DNA from: Mycolicibacterium vaccae NBRC 14118 = CIP 105934
GTDB lineage: Bacteria; Actinomycetota; Actinomycetes; Mycobacteriales; Mycobacteriaceae
Reading direction: 5' to 3'
Assembly (NCBI RefSeq): GCF_001552715.1
Contig: NZ_BCRS01000001.1
Span: 1-64,000, forward strand
DNA length: 64,000 bases
Under the pieces are notes generated by a model, which saw only the letters and a program-made list of their open reading frames with translations, did not search any database and was not told where the DNA came from. A program made the position numbers and the translations under genes. Each line of letters starts with the position of its first letter. Positions within the stretch are counted from its first letter, which is position 1. Shown here in pieces: positions 54,335 to 63,120 of the stretch.

Positions 54335-55990
54335 CTAGGCCGGAATGTTCAACCGCCGAGCCAGATCCGGTCCGCCGACCTCGCGCAGGAAGTTCGGATC
54401 TCCGCAGACGACGAGTTGGTCTCGGGCACGGGACAATCCGACGTAGAGGCGTTCGCGGGAGCGGTCGAATGCGGACTCCTCGTTGACCACGAGCACGACG
54501 GCGCGGCGTTCGAGGCCTTTGAAGCCGAGGACGTGCCCGTAGAACACCTGATCGTTGTCCCAGAAACTGTCCCAGTAGGCGGCGCTGCCTGCGGCCTGAC
54601 GCTCGCGCTGCTCGGGGTGGCGGGTCCCGGTGGTCAGCAGCGCCACATCCTCAGGCCGCCAGCCCTGCTCGAGCAGTAACTCGACCTCGTCGTCACCGGC
54701 ATCCATCGCCTCCGTCCGAGAGCACGGGACGTACTTGACCGCCGGGCCCTCGCCGCCGAGGAACCGCATCGGGTGGTCCACCAACGGCTGGAACGCGTTG
54801 GCGATCTGGCGGGTGTTGCGCAGGTTGTGGTCGAGCACCAGCGGGACCAGCGGCACCGGCGGTGAGCCGTGCCGGCTGAACACCCGCTGCCCCTCGTCGG
54901 TGAACACGTACAGCCCGCCGGTCTCGTCGTCTTTCAGCGCGGCCAGCAACGGATCCCACCAGGCGTCGGCGAAGTCCTGGGCCTCGTCGACGACGATCGC
55001 GTCGAAGCGGTGCCCGTCGTCGAGTTGTGCTGCCAGTTCCGCCATCTGGGCGGGCAGGTCGTGTTCCCAGAACTGGACGGTCTCGTCGGTGCGCAGCGAT
55101 TCGTCGGGTCCCTCCGGAGCTCCCCAGCGCTTGCCGAGGTCGTGGAACTCGCCGACGTAGGCGGGTTGGTGGCGGCGGTTCCAGGTGGCGGTGATGCGTT
55201 CCAGGTAGGAGGCGAGGCCGTGCGAGTAGCAGACCAGCGCGACGCGCTGTCCGTCGCGGGCCAGCCGGCGGGCTTGTTCCATCGCGAGGAACGTCTTGCC
55301 GCTGCCCGCGCCGCCGCGGATCTCGACACGGTTGAGCAGCCGGATGGCGTCGAGGATGACCGACTGGTGCTCGGTGAGAATGTCGGCGGCGTCCTCGTTT
55401 TCGAGCGCGCGGGCCACGACGCTGCGTTGCGGCAGCCCCCGGCCGCTGAGGGATTCGCCGAGCTGGGCGATGCCGTCGCGGGTCAGCAGGGGCCGCTCGA
55501 GTTCCTGGGCGTGCAGGACGTGACGCAGCTGGGCGCCGATGTCGGACAAACCGGTGCGGTCGATGACTTTCCAGCGCGGGCACTCGGGCAGGGCGAAGTC
55601 GTCGGGCAGATCGGTATTGGGCAACACGACGACGTGGTCCCAGCGCAGCCGGCCGTGGCTCCAGCGGGGATCGTTCTCGACGAAGCTGCGCAACGCATAG
55701 CAGGCTTCGCGAGCCTGGCGCACAGGGTCGATCTCGACCTCGCGGCCGCGGCGCTTCTGCCGCCACGATTCGCCGTCGTGCCACACCTCACCGCCCTTGA
55801 CCTCCAGGCACACGATGCCGGCGCCCTCGATCGCGACGAAGAAGTCGATCTCGTGGTCTTTGAGATGGTCGGTGACGCGTTTTCCCGGGATCACCAGGTC
55901 CCCGGGTTCGAGCTGGTCGAGCAGGGCCTGCCAGACCTTGCGTTCGGCGCCGTTGGCCAGCCGCGGTGTCTCGGTGACGGTGATGGTCAC
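54335..55990 (-). CDS. NERD-domain UvrD-like helicase
   Basis: A 551-residue SF1 helicase fused to a nuclease-related domain. NERD is at about residues 8-120 (ANGAERKVWQALLDQL; EIDFFVAIEGAGIVCLEVKGG with the PD-(D/E)xK-like Asp, Glu and Lys). Walker A is IRGGAGSGKTFLAMEQARRLA at about 224-244, Walker B FDAIVVDEAQDF near 333, and the C-terminal motif VI region is RLYVGLSRARDQLVV. The GTG at 55988-55990 is preceded by GAAGGGGGA. Such proteins act in DNA repair or sometimes phage defence; the gene stands alone, so the role is open. Confidence 0.88.
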   Translation of the reverse strand: MTITVTETPRLANGAERKVWQALLDQLEPGDLVIPGKRVTDHLKDHEIDFFVAIEGAGIVCLEVKGGEVWHDGESWRQKRRGREVEIDPVRQAREACYALRSFVENDPRWSHGRLRWDHVVVLPNTDLPDDFALPECPRWKVIDRTGLSDIGAQLRHVLHAQELERPLLTRDGIAQLGESLSGRGLPQRSVVARALENEDAADILTEHQSVILDAIRLLNRVEIRGGAGSGKTFLAMEQARRLARDGQRVALVCYSHGLASYLERITATWNRRHQPAYVGEFHDLGKRWGAPEGPDESLRTDETVQFWEHDLPAQMAELAAQLDDGHRFDAIVVDEAQDFADAWWDPLLAALKDDETGGLYVFTDEGQRVFSRHGSPPVPLVPLVLDHNLRNTRQIANAFQPLVDHPMRFLGGEGPAVKYVPCSRTEAMDAGDDEVELLLEQGWRPEDVALLTTGTRHPEQRERQAAGSAAYWDSFWDNDQVFYGHVLGFKGLERRAVVLVVNEESAFDRSRERLYVGLSRARDQLVVCGDPNFLREVGGPDLARRLNIPA

Positions 55991-56084
55991 GCGACGTCCC
56001 CCTTCGTCGCCGCTGATGTTAGCCAGCAGCACCGACACCGGGGTCAGGAACTCGTCAGCCGGAGGCGTGGCCCCCGACCGACGC

Positions 56085-57488
56085 TCACAGATCTGGGTGT
56101 TGCTTGTTCCACGGCGTCGCGGCCTGGAACGCGCCCACCACATCGACCAGCCGTCGTTCGGTGAACGCGCCGCCGACCATCTGCAGGCCGACCGGGAACG
56201 GCAGGCCGGCTTCGGTCGTGGTGAATCCTCCAGGGAACGTGATGGTCGGCAACTGCGACAGTGTGAACGGCACCGTGAACCGGTGCACACCGGCGGTGGT
56301 CTCCTCGTCCATCCGGATCATCTTCTCGACCGGCGGCGCGATGAACGACATCGCCGGGATCAGAACGCCGTCCACCCCGGCCAGCGCTGCCTCCATCTGC
56401 CCCTTGAAGATCAGCCGCCGTTGCAGCAGCTCGTCGTACTCGATACCCGACATGGACCGTCCCCGGTCGATGAGCTCGCTGAGCGCCGGGCCGTAGCTGT
56501 CCCGGTGCTCGGGGTACAGCCCGCGGTGTGCGCGTGCGGTCTGCACGGCGCACACCCCGAACCAGTCGGTGATGGCCTCGGTGGGATCGGGCAACCGGGT
56601 CTCGATCAGTTCGGCGCCCAGGTCACGCAGCGCCTGTTCGGCTTCCCGGTGCGCCTTCTCCACGTCGATGCTGACGTCCTGATAGCTCCAGTCCGGGTCG
56701 ATGCCGATCCGGACTCCCTGCAGTGAGCTGGGCACCGTGGTGCCGAACTCGGGCACAGGCTGCGACGACGCCGTGGGATCGCGGGGATCCGCGCCGGCGA
56801 TCGCGCCGAGGATGAGGCCCGCATCCCGCGCGGAGCGGCAGATCGGTCCGACGTGGTCGAGCGTCGCGGCGAGCTCGACCACCCCGGCGCGGCTGACCCT
56901 CCCCCAGGTCGGCTTCAAACCGGTGGCGCCGTTGGAGGCTGACGGCATCCGGATCGATCCGCCGGTGTCGGACCCCAGCGCCCCGTAACACAGCCCGGCC
57001 ACCGGGGCCACCCCGCTGCCGCTGGAAGAGACGCCGACCCAGCGATTCGGGTCCCAGGGATTCAACGGAGCCCGGAACGGTGGTGTGTGTTCGGTGTAGA
57101 CGCCCTCGGTCGTGTGTACCTTGCCGACGATGACCGCGCCGGCCTGTTCGAGCCGCTCGACGACGGTGGCAGTGCCGGCGGCCACCTGACCCGCGCGCAC
57201 GGCCATGCCCGCTTCGGTCCGCCAGCCTGTCTTGTCGTAGATGTCCTTGATGGCCAGTGGGATTCCGTCGAGTGGTCCCCGCGTGGCGCCGGCTGCGCGC
57301 CGATCATCGGATTCAGCGGCGGCGACCATCGCCTCCTCCGCTGCCACGTAGGCGTACGCGCCCAGGCGGTCGTCGGTCGCGACGATCCGGTCGAGTGTCG
57401 ACTCGGTCAGTTGCCGGGCGGTGACGTCCCCGTCGGCCAACAGGCCGACAAGTTCGCAGATCTCCCGGTAGTGCAGCGCCTCAGTCAT
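56085..57488 (-). CDS. Amidase (amidase-signature family)
   Basis: A 467-residue amidase. The catalytic Ser-cisSer-Lys triad is visible: Lys in PLAIKDIYDKTGW (about residue 80), cis-Ser in GVSSSGSGVAPVAG and the nucleophile in GSDTGGSIRMPSA (about 155-180). Substrate amides vary widely. The ATG at 57486-57488 (MTEALHYREI) lies 35 bp downstream of an NCS1 permease gene on the same strand, so the amidase probably hydrolyses the imported nitrogen compound (for example a ureide, hydantoin or amide). Indole-acetamide-type use is also possible. Confidence 0.9.
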   Translation of the reverse strand: MTEALHYREICELVGLLADGDVTARQLTESTLDRIVATDDRLGAYAYVAAEEAMVAAAESDDRRAAGATRGPLDGIPLAIKDIYDKTGWRTEAGMAVRAGQVAAGTATVVERLEQAGAVIVGKVHTTEGVYTEHTPPFRAPLNPWDPNRWVGVSSSGSGVAPVAGLCYGALGSDTGGSIRMPSASNGATGLKPTWGRVSRAGVVELAATLDHVGPICRSARDAGLILGAIAGADPRDPTASSQPVPEFGTTVPSSLQGVRIGIDPDWSYQDVSIDVEKAHREAEQALRDLGAELIETRLPDPTEAITDWFGVCAVQTARAHRGLYPEHRDSYGPALSELIDRGRSMSGIEYDELLQRRLIFKGQMEAALAGVDGVLIPAMSFIAPPVEKMIRMDEETTAGVHRFTVPFTLSQLPTITFPGGFTTTEAGLPFPVGLQMVGGAFTERRLVDVVGAFQAATPWNKQHPDL

Positions 57489-57523
57489 GTCGTCAACCTT
57501 CCTGTGCTGGTGCTCATGTCGGG

Positions 57524-58984
57524 TCACTCGGCCGCTCGGGACACTGCCGTCTTGCGCAGGTCCGCCATGTCGTCGACATCCAGCGCGGGTAAACCGTACT
57601 GCGAGCCCTTGGTGAGGATGGTCAGCGGTATGTACACGATCGGCCCGATCAGCATCGCAGCGAACGAGGCGAAGTGCATCGGGTACACACCGGCCACGCC
57701 GAGTGCGCCGACGGTGAGTCCCGTTGCCAGCGCTGCCATTCCACAGACATTCCAGTCCTTGACACGACCTTCGCGGTATTCGATCAGGTTGCTGGGGGCC
57801 AACTTGAGCAGCTTGCGGCAGATGAAGTAATCGCTGAGGAGGATGAAGATCCACGTGTTCGTCATGATGCCGGTCACCGCGAGGAACTTGTCGGTGTACT
57901 GCAGCACGTTGATCGGGTAGAGGACGATGCCCAGGACGACCAGCACCACCATCCACCACTGTCGGCCGACCTTCCTCGGCGACAGCACATCCCAGGCGTT
58001 CGACAGCGCAAGCGAGCCGGAGTACAGGTTCATCACGTTGATGCGCACCTGAGTCAGGATCGCGAAGATGACGCCGAGGACACCCATCACGACCGCGAAG
58101 ATCAAGCCTGGATCGGTGGCGGCAAGCTCTCGCTCAGCCTGGGTGCCGTCGAAGTGCGAGATCATCGTGAAGCCGAGGAACACGCCCAGCACCATGACCA
58201 CGGAGATCATCAACAACTCGACCAGCATCACACCGCCGGTGCCGACGTAGGTCACCGACCGCTTCACGAACCGGCCGTAGTCGGTGGCGATGAGGGCCTG
58301 GAAGACGACCTGGCCGTTGGCGAGGCTGAGCGCCTGCCACATCGCGGTGGCAGTGACGCCGTCCTCGACCGCCCACTCACCGGGACCGACGAGCACGTAC
58401 CCGTTGGCGAGCATCACCATGCCGACAACGAACAGCACGAGGAAGATCGGCATGCCGAAACGCTGCAGGACGTTCATCGAGTGCATGCCGCGCCACGAGT
58501 AGTACAGCGCGATCAGTGCCACGATGGCGAAGACGACGCTCGCACCCGCCGAATTGATTGATATCCCGAGGATTTCACTCAGCCCGTGCGAGACGATGCT
58601 GCCCTCGAAGATGAAGTAGAAGACGTAGTTCACCGCGTAGACGAACGACGCGATCGCAGAACCGCGGGCGCCAAAGCCCAACCCGCGCGACAGTAGCGGC
58701 AGCGAGAGGCCCTGCTGGCTGGCGATGCGCATGACCAGCGCACCGACCACGGTGGCGCCGATGACCATGTAGGCGATGGGCACGAGCACTCCCGGCCAGC
58801 CGACCAGGAAGCCCATCTGACCGCCCAGGGCGAACCAGAACATCGCGGTGACGTTTCCGGTGAGCACCAGCAGGATCGCGGGCCTGCGCCATCGCTGACT
58901 GTCCGGCACCCGGGTGGTGGCATAACTTTCGACCTGGTCATCCAGACTGGTGGCCGGCCCGTGGAAGTAACTACTGAAACTCAA
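57524..58984 (-). CDS. NCS1-family nucleobase/hydantoin/allantoin-type permease
   Basis: A 486-residue, 12-segment permease of the cytosine-purine/NCS1 group (LTGNVTAMFWFALGGQMGFLVGW, SRGLGFGARGSAIASFVYAVNYVFYFIFEG, and NMYSG-like NVMNLYSGSLALSNAWD). No clear ATG precedes helix 1; a TTG at 58982-58984 follows AGGAAAGG and gives MSFSSYFHGPATSL, so I choose it. The gene heads the operon with the amidase. A 24-bp inverted repeat and a TGCAGAAATGCA site lie about 160-190 bp upstream. Confidence 0.85.
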   Translation of the reverse strand: MSFSSYFHGPATSLDDQVESYATTRVPDSQRWRRPAILLVLTGNVTAMFWFALGGQMGFLVGWPGVLVPIAYMVIGATVVGALVMRIASQQGLSLPLLSRGLGFGARGSAIASFVYAVNYVFYFIFEGSIVSHGLSEILGISINSAGASVVFAIVALIALYYSWRGMHSMNVLQRFGMPIFLVLFVVGMVMLANGYVLVGPGEWAVEDGVTATAMWQALSLANGQVVFQALIATDYGRFVKRSVTYVGTGGVMLVELLMISVVMVLGVFLGFTMISHFDGTQAERELAATDPGLIFAVVMGVLGVIFAILTQVRINVMNLYSGSLALSNAWDVLSPRKVGRQWWMVVLVVLGIVLYPINVLQYTDKFLAVTGIMTNTWIFILLSDYFICRKLLKLAPSNLIEYREGRVKDWNVCGMAALATGLTVGALGVAGVYPMHFASFAAMLIGPIVYIPLTILTKGSQYGLPALDVDDMADLRKTAVSRAAE

Positions 58985-59096
58985 CGCGAAATCCTTTCCT
59001 GCCTCCGTTACGCAGCTCAGCGCTGCGGAACCTGAGGTGATGAGTGACGAAAGTGCAGCCAGACTAGGAGTATTGGGGCGTGCCACAATGCACTGC

Positions 59097-59111
59097 GATG
59101 TGGTACACATC
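59097..59111. promoter_or_regulatory. Inverted repeat upstream of the NCS1/amidase operon
   Basis: GATGTG-GTA-CACATC is a perfect 6-3-6 repeat, 113 bp upstream of the NCS1 start. It contains TGTGGTACAC, also found at 26581-26590 before the MHS/ligase operon. It resembles GntR-type dyads. Confidence 0.35.
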
Positions 59112-59143
59112 AGAGCCTGGGCGTTTGCCGAAGTCAATGACTA

Positions 59144-59171
59144 TTTCTGCACCAAGCAGTGCAGAAATGCA
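59144..59171. promoter_or_regulatory. Inverted repeat and LysR-type site upstream of the NCS1/amidase operon
   Basis: TTTCTGCAC-CAAGCA-GTGCAGAAA is a perfect 9-6-9 repeat (59144-59167). Its right edge overlaps TGCAGAAATGCA (59160-59171), which matches 11 of 12 bases with TGCAAAAATGCA (minus strand, 60167-60178) in the lysR/alcohol dehydrogenase divergent promoter. A LysR-type protein gene lies between, making it the likely binder. Confidence 0.5.
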
Positions 59172-59252
59172 GGGCCAACGACCTGCGCGGCACTCGCGCT
59201 CGAAATATCCTCTGCTGCAACACATCCCGAGATATCGGGTACAACCAGACGC

Positions 59253-60155
59253 TTACGCGGCGTGTGTGGTCGCGCTCAGATCGGGGTGGTTGTCGACGGT
59301 CTCCTGCAGGAATGCACAGACGGTCCGGACCCGCTCCAGGCGTTCGAGTTCGCGCGGCACGACCAGCCAGTACAGCCGCCTGACGTTGAACGAGTCCGGC
59401 AGGACACGGACCAGGCGTTCGTCACCGTTTCCGATGTAGGCGGGCAACGGCGCCACGCCGAGGCCGCTGCGGGCCGCGAGCCAATGACCGGTGATATTCG
59501 ATATCTGCGCGTGGACGGTTTGAATGTGCGGCAGCTCGTCGAAGATCCTCAGCGGCTCAACGTCCATGAGCGCGTTGACATACCAGATCAGTGTGTGCGC
59601 ACGCAGATCGGCCACCGCGCCGATCGGCGGATGGGACGCCAGATACTCACGCGTCGCGTACAGGCCGAGGTCGTAGTACGCCAGCGCGTCGGAGCGCACG
59701 GCGCGTGACGTCGGCCGCTCCAACGTCACCGCGACGTCGAAATGCCGCTCAGACACCGCGTTGTGCACGGTCGCGGTGACCAACTCGACGCCGAGGTGGG
59801 GGTGGGCTTTCTTCAACTCGACGAGCTTGGGCGCGATGATGAAGGCACCGAAGCCGTCCGTGGTGGCGATGCGGATCGAACCCGTGAGGATGTCCGCCGT
59901 CGCGCCCTGGGTGTCATAGGCAGCGATGACCGCCGATTCGACCGCCTCGGCGCGGGGCATCAACCGCTTGCCGGCTTCGGTCAGCCGCCAGCCGCTCGGC
60001 GCGCGGTCGAAGAGGCGCTCACCGAGGGAGCGTTCTAGCGCGGTGATGCGGCGCCCCACGGTGGTGTGGTCGACCTCCAGGACACGTGAGGCGTCGCTCA
60101 GCCGCCCAGCCCGGGCCACCTCCAGGAAGTACCGAAGATTGTCGGCATTTCGCAT
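59253..60155 (-). CDS. LysR family transcriptional regulator
   Basis: A 300-residue LTTR. The HTH is at residues 1-60 (NADNLRYFLEVARAGRLSDASRVLEVDHTTVGRRITALERSLGERLFDR) and the inducer-binding domain at about 90-290 (GSIRIATTDGFGAFIIAP; NITGHWLAARSGLGVAPLPAYIG). The ATG at 60153-60155 (MRNADNL) is the family-typical start rather than the longer frame. It is divergent from the Fe-alcohol dehydrogenase (80 bp) and oriented with the NCS1/amidase operon. Shared 12-bp sites suggest that it controls both. Confidence 0.9.
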   Translation of the reverse strand: MRNADNLRYFLEVARAGRLSDASRVLEVDHTTVGRRITALERSLGERLFDRAPSGWRLTEAGKRLMPRAEAVESAVIAAYDTQGATADILTGSIRIATTDGFGAFIIAPKLVELKKAHPHLGVELVTATVHNAVSERHFDVAVTLERPTSRAVRSDALAYYDLGLYATREYLASHPPIGAVADLRAHTLIWYVNALMDVEPLRIFDELPHIQTVHAQISNITGHWLAARSGLGVAPLPAYIGNGDERLVRVLPDSFNVRRLYWLVVPRELERLERVRTVCAFLQETVDNHPDLSATTHAA

Positions 60156-60166
60156 GCAGCCTCCCG

Positions 60167-60178
60167 TGCATTTTTGCA
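60167..60178 (-). promoter_or_regulatory. LysR-type site in the lysR/alcohol dehydrogenase divergent promoter
   Basis: TGCATTTTTGCA (reads TGCAAAAATGCA on the minus strand) lies 12 bp from the lysR start and 58 bp from the dehydrogenase start. It matches the site at 59160-59171 at 11 of 12 bases. Both are TGCA-(N4)-TGCA dyads. Confidence 0.5.
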
Positions 60179-60235
60179 GTCGCCAAAGCGTATTTTCTCG
60201 TTGACTGGTGCGCAAATCTCACCTCTGATGGTGGT

Positions 60236-61441
60236 GTGACACAGACCGCCCACGCCACCGACACCAGAACGGCTGATGCTTTGCCCTACAACGTGACTCT
60301 CCCGCGCCACAGCAAGATCGGCGCCGGTGCCGCCGCGGAACTCGGCTCGCTGTGCACGCAGGTGGGCATACGCCGCCCGGTCCTGGTGACCGACCGCTAC
60401 CTCAGCGAGACCGGGCAGGCCGACCGATTGGTGGACATCCTGCGGGCCGCGGGCTGCGAGCCGGCCGTCTTCTCCGAGACGGTGCCCGACCCCACGTCCT
60501 CGTCCCTGCAACCCGGCCTGGAAGCGGTGCGAAAGCACAAGGCGGACGGGGTGATCGGCTTCGGCGGCGGCAGCCCGATGGACACCGCCAAGGCGTTGGC
60601 CGTGCTGGCGAACTCCGAGGACGGCATCGCGTCGTTCAAAGCCCCGAATCTGTACAGCGGCCCTGCGCTGCCGATCGTGGCCGTCCCCACCACCGCCGGA
60701 AGCGGTTCGGAAGCAACTCAGTTCACGGTGATCACCGACGACGACTCCGACGAGAAGATGCTGTGCCCGGGATTGTCGTTCCTGCCGCTGGCCACGGTGA
60801 TCGACTTCGAGCTGACCGTCTCGATGCCTGCGCGCCTCACCGCCGACACCGGCGTCGACGCGCTCACCCATGCCATCGAGGCCTATGTGAGCCGGCGCGC
60901 GAATCCGTTCACCGACGGTCTGGCCCTTGCCGCGATGCGCACCATCAACGCCAACCTTCGGCGCGCCTACGCCGACGGCCAGGACCGGCAGGCCCGCGAG
61001 GCGATGATGCTGGCGTCGACCCAGGCGGGCATGGCCTTCTCGAATGCGAGTGTGGCGCTGGTGCACGGGATGAGCCGACCGATCGGCGGGCATTTCCATG
61101 TGGCGCACGGTCTCTCGAACGCGATGCTTCTTCCTGCCGTGACGCGGTTCTCGGCGGAGGCTGCCACCGGGCGCTACGCCGACTGTGCGCGCGCGATGCG
61201 GCTGGCCGACGAGTCGGCGAGCGACGCCGTCGCGGCGGGGGCTCTGGTCGACGAACTGGACGCCCTGTGCGACGACGTCGCGGTGCCTTCGCCTGCCGAG
61301 TACGGCATCGACGAGAAGGAGTGGGACGCACGTCTGGAGGTGATGGCCCAGCAGGCGCTGGCCTCCGGATCCCCGGCCAACAACCCGCGGGTGCCTGACG
61401 CCGACGACGTGGTCGAGCTGTATCAGGCGATCTACCGGTAG
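60236..61441 (+). CDS. Iron-containing alcohol dehydrogenase
   Basis: A 401-residue group III alcohol dehydrogenase. NAD-binding GFGGGSPMDTAKALAVL is at about residues 100-116, PTTAGSGSEATQFTVITD near 158, and the metal site is VDALTHAIEAYVS plus HGMSRPIGGHFHVAHGLSNAMLLP. It reduces aldehydes or oxidises alcohols with NAD(H); the substrate is unknown. The start is GTG at 60236; the frame is open further but runs into the lysR promoter. It is divergent from the LysR gene that probably regulates it, and could process an aldehyde released in the amidase/NCS1 pathway. Confidence 0.9.
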   Translation: MTQTAHATDTRTADALPYNVTLPRHSKIGAGAAAELGSLCTQVGIRRPVLVTDRYLSETGQADRLVDILRAAGCEPAVFSETVPDPTSSSLQPGLEAVRKHKADGVIGFGGGSPMDTAKALAVLANSEDGIASFKAPNLYSGPALPIVAVPTTAGSGSEATQFTVITDDDSDEKMLCPGLSFLPLATVIDFELTVSMPARLTADTGVDALTHAIEAYVSRRANPFTDGLALAAMRTINANLRRAYADGQDRQAREAMMLASTQAGMAFSNASVALVHGMSRPIGGHFHVAHGLSNAMLLPAVTRFSAEAATGRYADCARAMRLADESASDAVAAGALVDELDALCDDVAVPSPAEYGIDEKEWDARLEVMAQQALASGSPANNPRVPDADDVVELYQAIYR

Positions 61442-61447
61442 CCCGGT

Positions 61448-63007
61448 TCACGATCCCGTGCACTCCAGGGTGTACTGCCGCACGGCTTCGCCGAGTCGGT
61501 ACTGCGTGCGACCCTCGTGGACGTGTGGGGTCAGCAGCGACTTGTCGACCAGCGCGGTCACCACATCGGGCGCGCCGTCCGCATCGAATCCGTCTGCGCT
61601 CCTGGCAAGTTCGTTCAGCAGCGACTTCTCGGAATCACCGAGCCGCCGGTACGACCAGTCGAGGCAGGCTCGCAGTGTCCGGTGCCGGGGTGCGACCGTC
61701 CGGCACCCCGGGTGTGACGCATCGAGTCCGGCGCGGAGACTGTCCCGGATCTCGCTGAGAGACAAGGTCCGGCTGCGTGACGCGACGATCTCGATCGCCA
61801 GCGGCAGACCGTCGAGCCGGTGGCAGATCTGCGCGACCGTCGCCCGGTCATCGCACCGCAGAGCGAATCCCGCGTTCGCTCGACGCGCGCACTCGACGAA
61901 CAGCGCGGTCGCGTCCTCCGGTGACATCGGCGGGACCCGGTAGAGCTGCTCACCACTGATCGCGAGCGGTTCGCGACTGGCGGCCAGCACGGTCGCCGCA
62001 GGGCAGGCGCCCAGCACCGCACCGATCAGCGACGCTCCGGCGTCGAGCAGGTGCTCGCAGTTGTCCACGACCAGCAGCAGGTTGCGGTCACCGATGTGCC
62101 CGGCCAGCTCGGTCGCGCCGACCGGTCCCGCCAACCCCAGCGCCTGCGCTGCCGCGTGCGGCACCTCGGCCGGGTCGGTGACCCCGGCCAGGTCGACGTA
62201 CCACACGCCGTCGTCGAACCGGTCGCGCGCACGGTCGGCGACTTCCGCCGCGAGCCGGGTCTTACCGGCGCCTCCGGGCCCGCACAGGGTGATCAGCCGA
62301 CGTCCGTCCAGAAGTGTGCCGAGATCGTCCAGTTCGGCGCTGCGGCCGACGAATTCGGTCAGATACACCGGCCGGTGGTGGAACGTGCCGATCTGGCCGG
62401 ACCGAAGAGGGGGAAACTCGTTGCCGGAATCCGGATGGCACAGCTGCGTGATGCGTTCGGGACGGGTCAGCCCGCGAAGCGGGTAGCTACCCAGGTCTTT
62501 GAGCCACGTCTGCGGCGGCAGCGTGTCACAGATGAGATGTGCTGTCGCCGAGGACATCAGGGTCTGGCCACCGTGGCCGAGGTCGCGCACCCGCGCCGCG
62601 CGGTTGACCAACGGTCCCATGTAGTTGCCCTCGTCGCGCAGGTCCGCGGCGCCGGTGTGGATACCGATACGTAGCCGGATGGGCGACAGCTGGGCAAGTT
62701 GCAGGTCCAGCGCACACGCCACCGCGTCGTCGGCACGGGCGAAGGCGAGGACGAAGCTGTCACCCTCGCCCTGCTGGACCGGGCACACGCCGTTGTTGAG
62801 GTAGGCCAACTCGTCGACGACGCGATCCATGGTCGCCAGCGCGGCGGCCATCTGCTCGGGCTGGCTGTCCCACAGCCGGGTGGATCCTTCGATGTCGGCC
62901 AGCAGCAGCGTGACGGTTCCCGTGGGCAGGCAGCGGTTCTGCTCGCCCGTCCACGACAGGTCCGGGCGCGTCGGTCCGCACTGTCCTGAGGGCTTGAGGG
63001 CTGACAT
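61448..63007 (-). CDS. Class III nucleotide cyclase-NB-ARC ATPase fusion without HTH
   Basis: A 519-residue protein. The cyclase homology domain is at about residues 28-190, with metal-binding Asp in LLLADIEGSTRLW and QGEGDSF and the NRAARVRDLGHGGQTLMS stretch. An AAA/NB-ARC-like ATPase follows (about 215-510; GPGGAGKTRLAAE near 240, LLVVDNCEHLLD near 318, and LPLAIEIVASR). Mycobacterial relatives such as the Rv1358/Rv0386 group continue into TPR and LuxR-HTH regions; this one stops at a normal stop codon after the ATPase. It is convergent with the alcohol dehydrogenase. Signalling role inferred. Confidence 0.85.
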   Translation of the reverse strand: MSALKPSGQCGPTRPDLSWTGEQNRCLPTGTVTLLLADIEGSTRLWDSQPEQMAAALATMDRVVDELAYLNNGVCPVQQGEGDSFVLAFARADDAVACALDLQLAQLSPIRLRIGIHTGAADLRDEGNYMGPLVNRAARVRDLGHGGQTLMSSATAHLICDTLPPQTWLKDLGSYPLRGLTRPERITQLCHPDSGNEFPPLRSGQIGTFHHRPVYLTEFVGRSAELDDLGTLLDGRRLITLCGPGGAGKTRLAAEVADRARDRFDDGVWYVDLAGVTDPAEVPHAAAQALGLAGPVGATELAGHIGDRNLLLVVDNCEHLLDAGASLIGAVLGACPAATVLAASREPLAISGEQLYRVPPMSPEDATALFVECARRANAGFALRCDDRATVAQICHRLDGLPLAIEIVASRSRTLSLSEIRDSLRAGLDASHPGCRTVAPRHRTLRACLDWSYRRLGDSEKSLLNELARSADGFDADGAPDVVTALVDKSLLTPHVHEGRTQYRLGEAVRQYTLECTGS

Positions 63008-63120
63008 GCGATCTCCACCGGATTGAGAAGTCGTTCAGATGTTTCCATCCTGGTCTCGGCGTCGCGTGGGTTCGACGGTGCATGCAACACAATCGACGGT
63101 GGTGTACACACCACCGACCG

